Shown: positions 61,741-64,000 of the stretch, piece after piece | Position numbering within the stretch: position 1 is the stretch's first letter | How the letters are laid out: every line of letters starts with the position of its first letter | Origin: Lingula anatina | Taxonomy: Eukaryota > Brachiopoda > Lingulata > Lingulida > Lingulidae | NCBI RefSeq assembly: GCF_001039355.2 | Contig: NW_019775225.1 | Span: 312,022 to 376,021, forward strand | DNA length: 64,000 bases | Reading direction: 5' to 3' | Translations under genes and position numbers: made by a program | Notes under the pieces: generated by a model | What the model was told of the DNA's origin: nothing | Seen by the model: only the letters and a program-made list of their open reading frames with translations | Databases searched by the model: none

Positions 61741-64000
61741 GTAACATGCAAGAAAAGATGCAAAGAACAGTCCCATTCTTTTGACATTAAGCATATTAAC
61801 AGATCTTTTGGTATGAAAACCGTATAGAATATAAATAAAATAAACTGCCTATTTATAAAACGTCTTGATACCTTATAATACTACATCTGTATTGTCAGAA
61901 CATATGTATATCGCGCAAACCATATTTCTAAAAGAATAGGTTGAGGGTCACGTGATATTCCCGCTGACGTCATAATGAATGTCGCTGAAAGTAGGTCTCA
62001 TTGCTTACATTCACAGTAGGATTTACATCGGGTCCTGTTAGAATTTACTGTGAATTGTTGATAGATATTTTCATTAGTATATATCTTAACTTTGAGACGA
62101 GCATCATTTTTACTGGTATTTCACGACCACTACATGTAAATTTCCTCTATCTAACCATACGGGCTATAATCACAAGCACTGGAAGAAGTCGCTGTTATGT
62201 AGGCCTCCGAAAATGCCTGATCATTTCTAACTGACTACCTCTTTCATCAGTTACCCAGGCAGAATATGAAAGATGCTGCTCAGTCTTTACAGATGTTTCA
62301 TCAAAAAGTTTTCACAACAATCTTAAAGGCTTTTAAAACGATGTTTTCGACAGGTAGCCCAGCCTGGCAGCAGGACACCTGAGTTTTTTTTTTTTTAATT
62401 TCAATTCTTATGGTTCCCAAGGTTCGTCAAGGTAGGCCTAAGGTGTTTTACCACTTAAAAGTCCCATGGTAAATTTACAAGGCTTCTTATTTTTTTACCT
62501 TGTGTCTGCTTCAGGGATCCCAGACACTATTACGGCAACAGCATATGATAGGCCTATATGCCTCCAAGTAGGCCTATGCTCGTAGAAAATCATTAATCTT
62601 GAAATAATACTTAAAGTCTAGAGTGAGACACCTACTCTCCTATCAGAGACGATCTTTCCTCATAATAAAGGCGAGAAGCCTAACACTCTAAGAGTCGCTC
62701 TCTACTCTGCACGGAATGTCCTTTTCAAGGCACCCTATACCTATATAAGTGACTATAAATCTCATACCAGGCAGGCGAGACACCTACCTTCTTATCAGAG
62801 ACAATCGTTGCTCATAATAAAGGCGAAAAGCCTAACACACTCTAAGAGCCACTCTCTACTCTGCAAGGGGCGCTGTAAAAACACACGTCCTCAGAGGCCC
62901 AGCTCTGAATCGTGTTATTTTGGTAAAGTGGAATCTAACTAGGTCATGAGCCCAACACCCCCAACACTTAGACCTAGGCCTACGTACACCTGAGTCGATA
63001 GACTTAAGTTTCAATTAATAATAATAATAAAAATAATCATAATAATAGTAAATAAATAAAAAATAAAATAAAAAAAACTCGATGCGGCGACGCGGAAAAA
63101 AACTAGATGTCTGTTCTATTAAATGATAGAACAGGAAATGCCAATATTCACAAGTGAAAATAACCTCCACCCCCCAGGGACAGCCACACCGAGGCGGAAT
63201 CAAACTATGAAGGGCTCTAAAAGGCGATGGCACCTTCAGTTACCAAAGTTTCAACTTTCTCACTTAAATGGCCTAGGAAGGGCTACTAGCAGAACGTGGA
63301 AAATAGAACCATCCACCCCCCAAGGACAGCCCCACCAGTCCTAATTTCATTCAAAGTGCACCTGCACATCCCTTGACAGCTCTGTTTATCCACGAAGTTA
63401 AAAGCTACTGACTCTAATGATCAGAGAGGAGGTACACCGTAGCCGAGAATCCACACGGATGGGATGGGCAACATTATCCCCGACTTTTTTCAGGAGTGCG
63501 GGGATAAACATGGTAGGCCTACTATAAAATAATCTATTAACTAACCAACCATATTCACAAACGCTAAAAAAAAACAAGGCAGCAAAGCTGTCAAATGTAC
63601 AGACAAAGAACAGAAAATAAAGATGCAAATAAGTGAAAAATTAAATTTTCACAAAAAAATGTTAAATTGCCAGAAAAATTTACCAAACAGACTGCGTTGC
63701 CTATTGAAGCTGTATGTTAGACCCATGTTTCTTTCCTGTAAGTTTGAGAACAGTAAGTGACATGATTTCCCTTAAATGGTCATCATAGGAGCAGTGCCCA
63801 AAATAGGGGTTTCTTCAAATTTTGATGCAACATTACATAATGTTTAACAGCATAATGACAATCAAATGTTATTAATAAAATATTAGTAACATGGACATTC
63901 AGAAAATGTGACAAGCAAAAGTCTTCAAGATCATGGAACTTTAAAGTCACACCTTGAAAATGCCAATATGTGAAAAATTAAATTTTCACAAAAAACTGTT
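61741..64000. other. No exon seen: presumed intron of the second CLC gene
   Basis: AT-rich DNA with a TAA/ATA-rich tract near 63018-63070, a repeated CCACCCCCCA(G/A)GGACAGCC motif at about 63167 and 63314, and a palindromic GTGAAAAATTAAATTTTCAC at 63633-63652 and 63970-63989. Several TAGGCCTA sites fall here. Confidence 0.5.
62625..62868. repeat. Tandem duplication, two diverged units of about 90 bases with about 150-base spacing
   Basis: GAGACACCTAC followed by CTCATAATAAAGGCGA and CTCTCTACTCTGCA occurs at about 62624-62711 and again at about 62777-62863. Confidence 0.8.

Overview
This is animal nuclear DNA. Coding sequence is split by GT-AG introns. The window holds a Notch-pathway feedback gene (NRARP type), the last exon of a sarcosine dehydrogenase gene, two neighbouring genes of the CLC chloride/proton exchanger family, and Pol III tRNA genes with internal A and B boxes. 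The DNA is AT-rich, with many short inverted-repeat elements and an evident excess of the palindrome TAGGCCTA. I read it as a non-vertebrate, probably marine, invertebrate. The phylum cannot be fixed from the sequence alone.

Layout: 1-4889 shows no exon I can support. 4890-5184 (+) is the last coding exon of sarcosine dehydrogenase. 5185-22109 is mostly non-coding, with two tRNA-His genes, several inverted-repeat elements and microsatellites. 22110-22433 (-) is a complete single-exon NRARP gene with candidate Su(H)/CSL sites upstream. 26063-37383 (+) is a seven-exon gene I do not recognise. It encodes a signal peptide, a very long Lys/His/Pro/Leu-rich region of 18-residue repeats, a transmembrane helix and an acidic cytoplasmic tail with a second 18-residue repeat. 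One base appears to be missing near 31169, which puts a stop before the membrane anchor. Its introns carry two tRNA-Arg genes, one tRNA-His gene and two inverted-repeat elements.

40222-56014 (+) is a CLC-family exchanger gene of 17 coding exons, about 975 residues. It is present as three overlapping blocks joined at single N bases (42056 and 47439). The likeliest reading is one gene whose two haplotypes were laid end to end in the assembly. The second and third blocks differ by a mobile-element insertion and by one tRNA-Arg repeat unit. 57728-61104 (+) is the first six exons of a paralogous CLC gene that runs off the window. A tRNA-Arg(ACG) array lies antisense inside the CLC introns.

The genes do not form an operon-like system. 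The most unusual items are the repeat-protein gene, the altered signature motifs of the CLC proteins, and the traces of recombination between tRNA genes.
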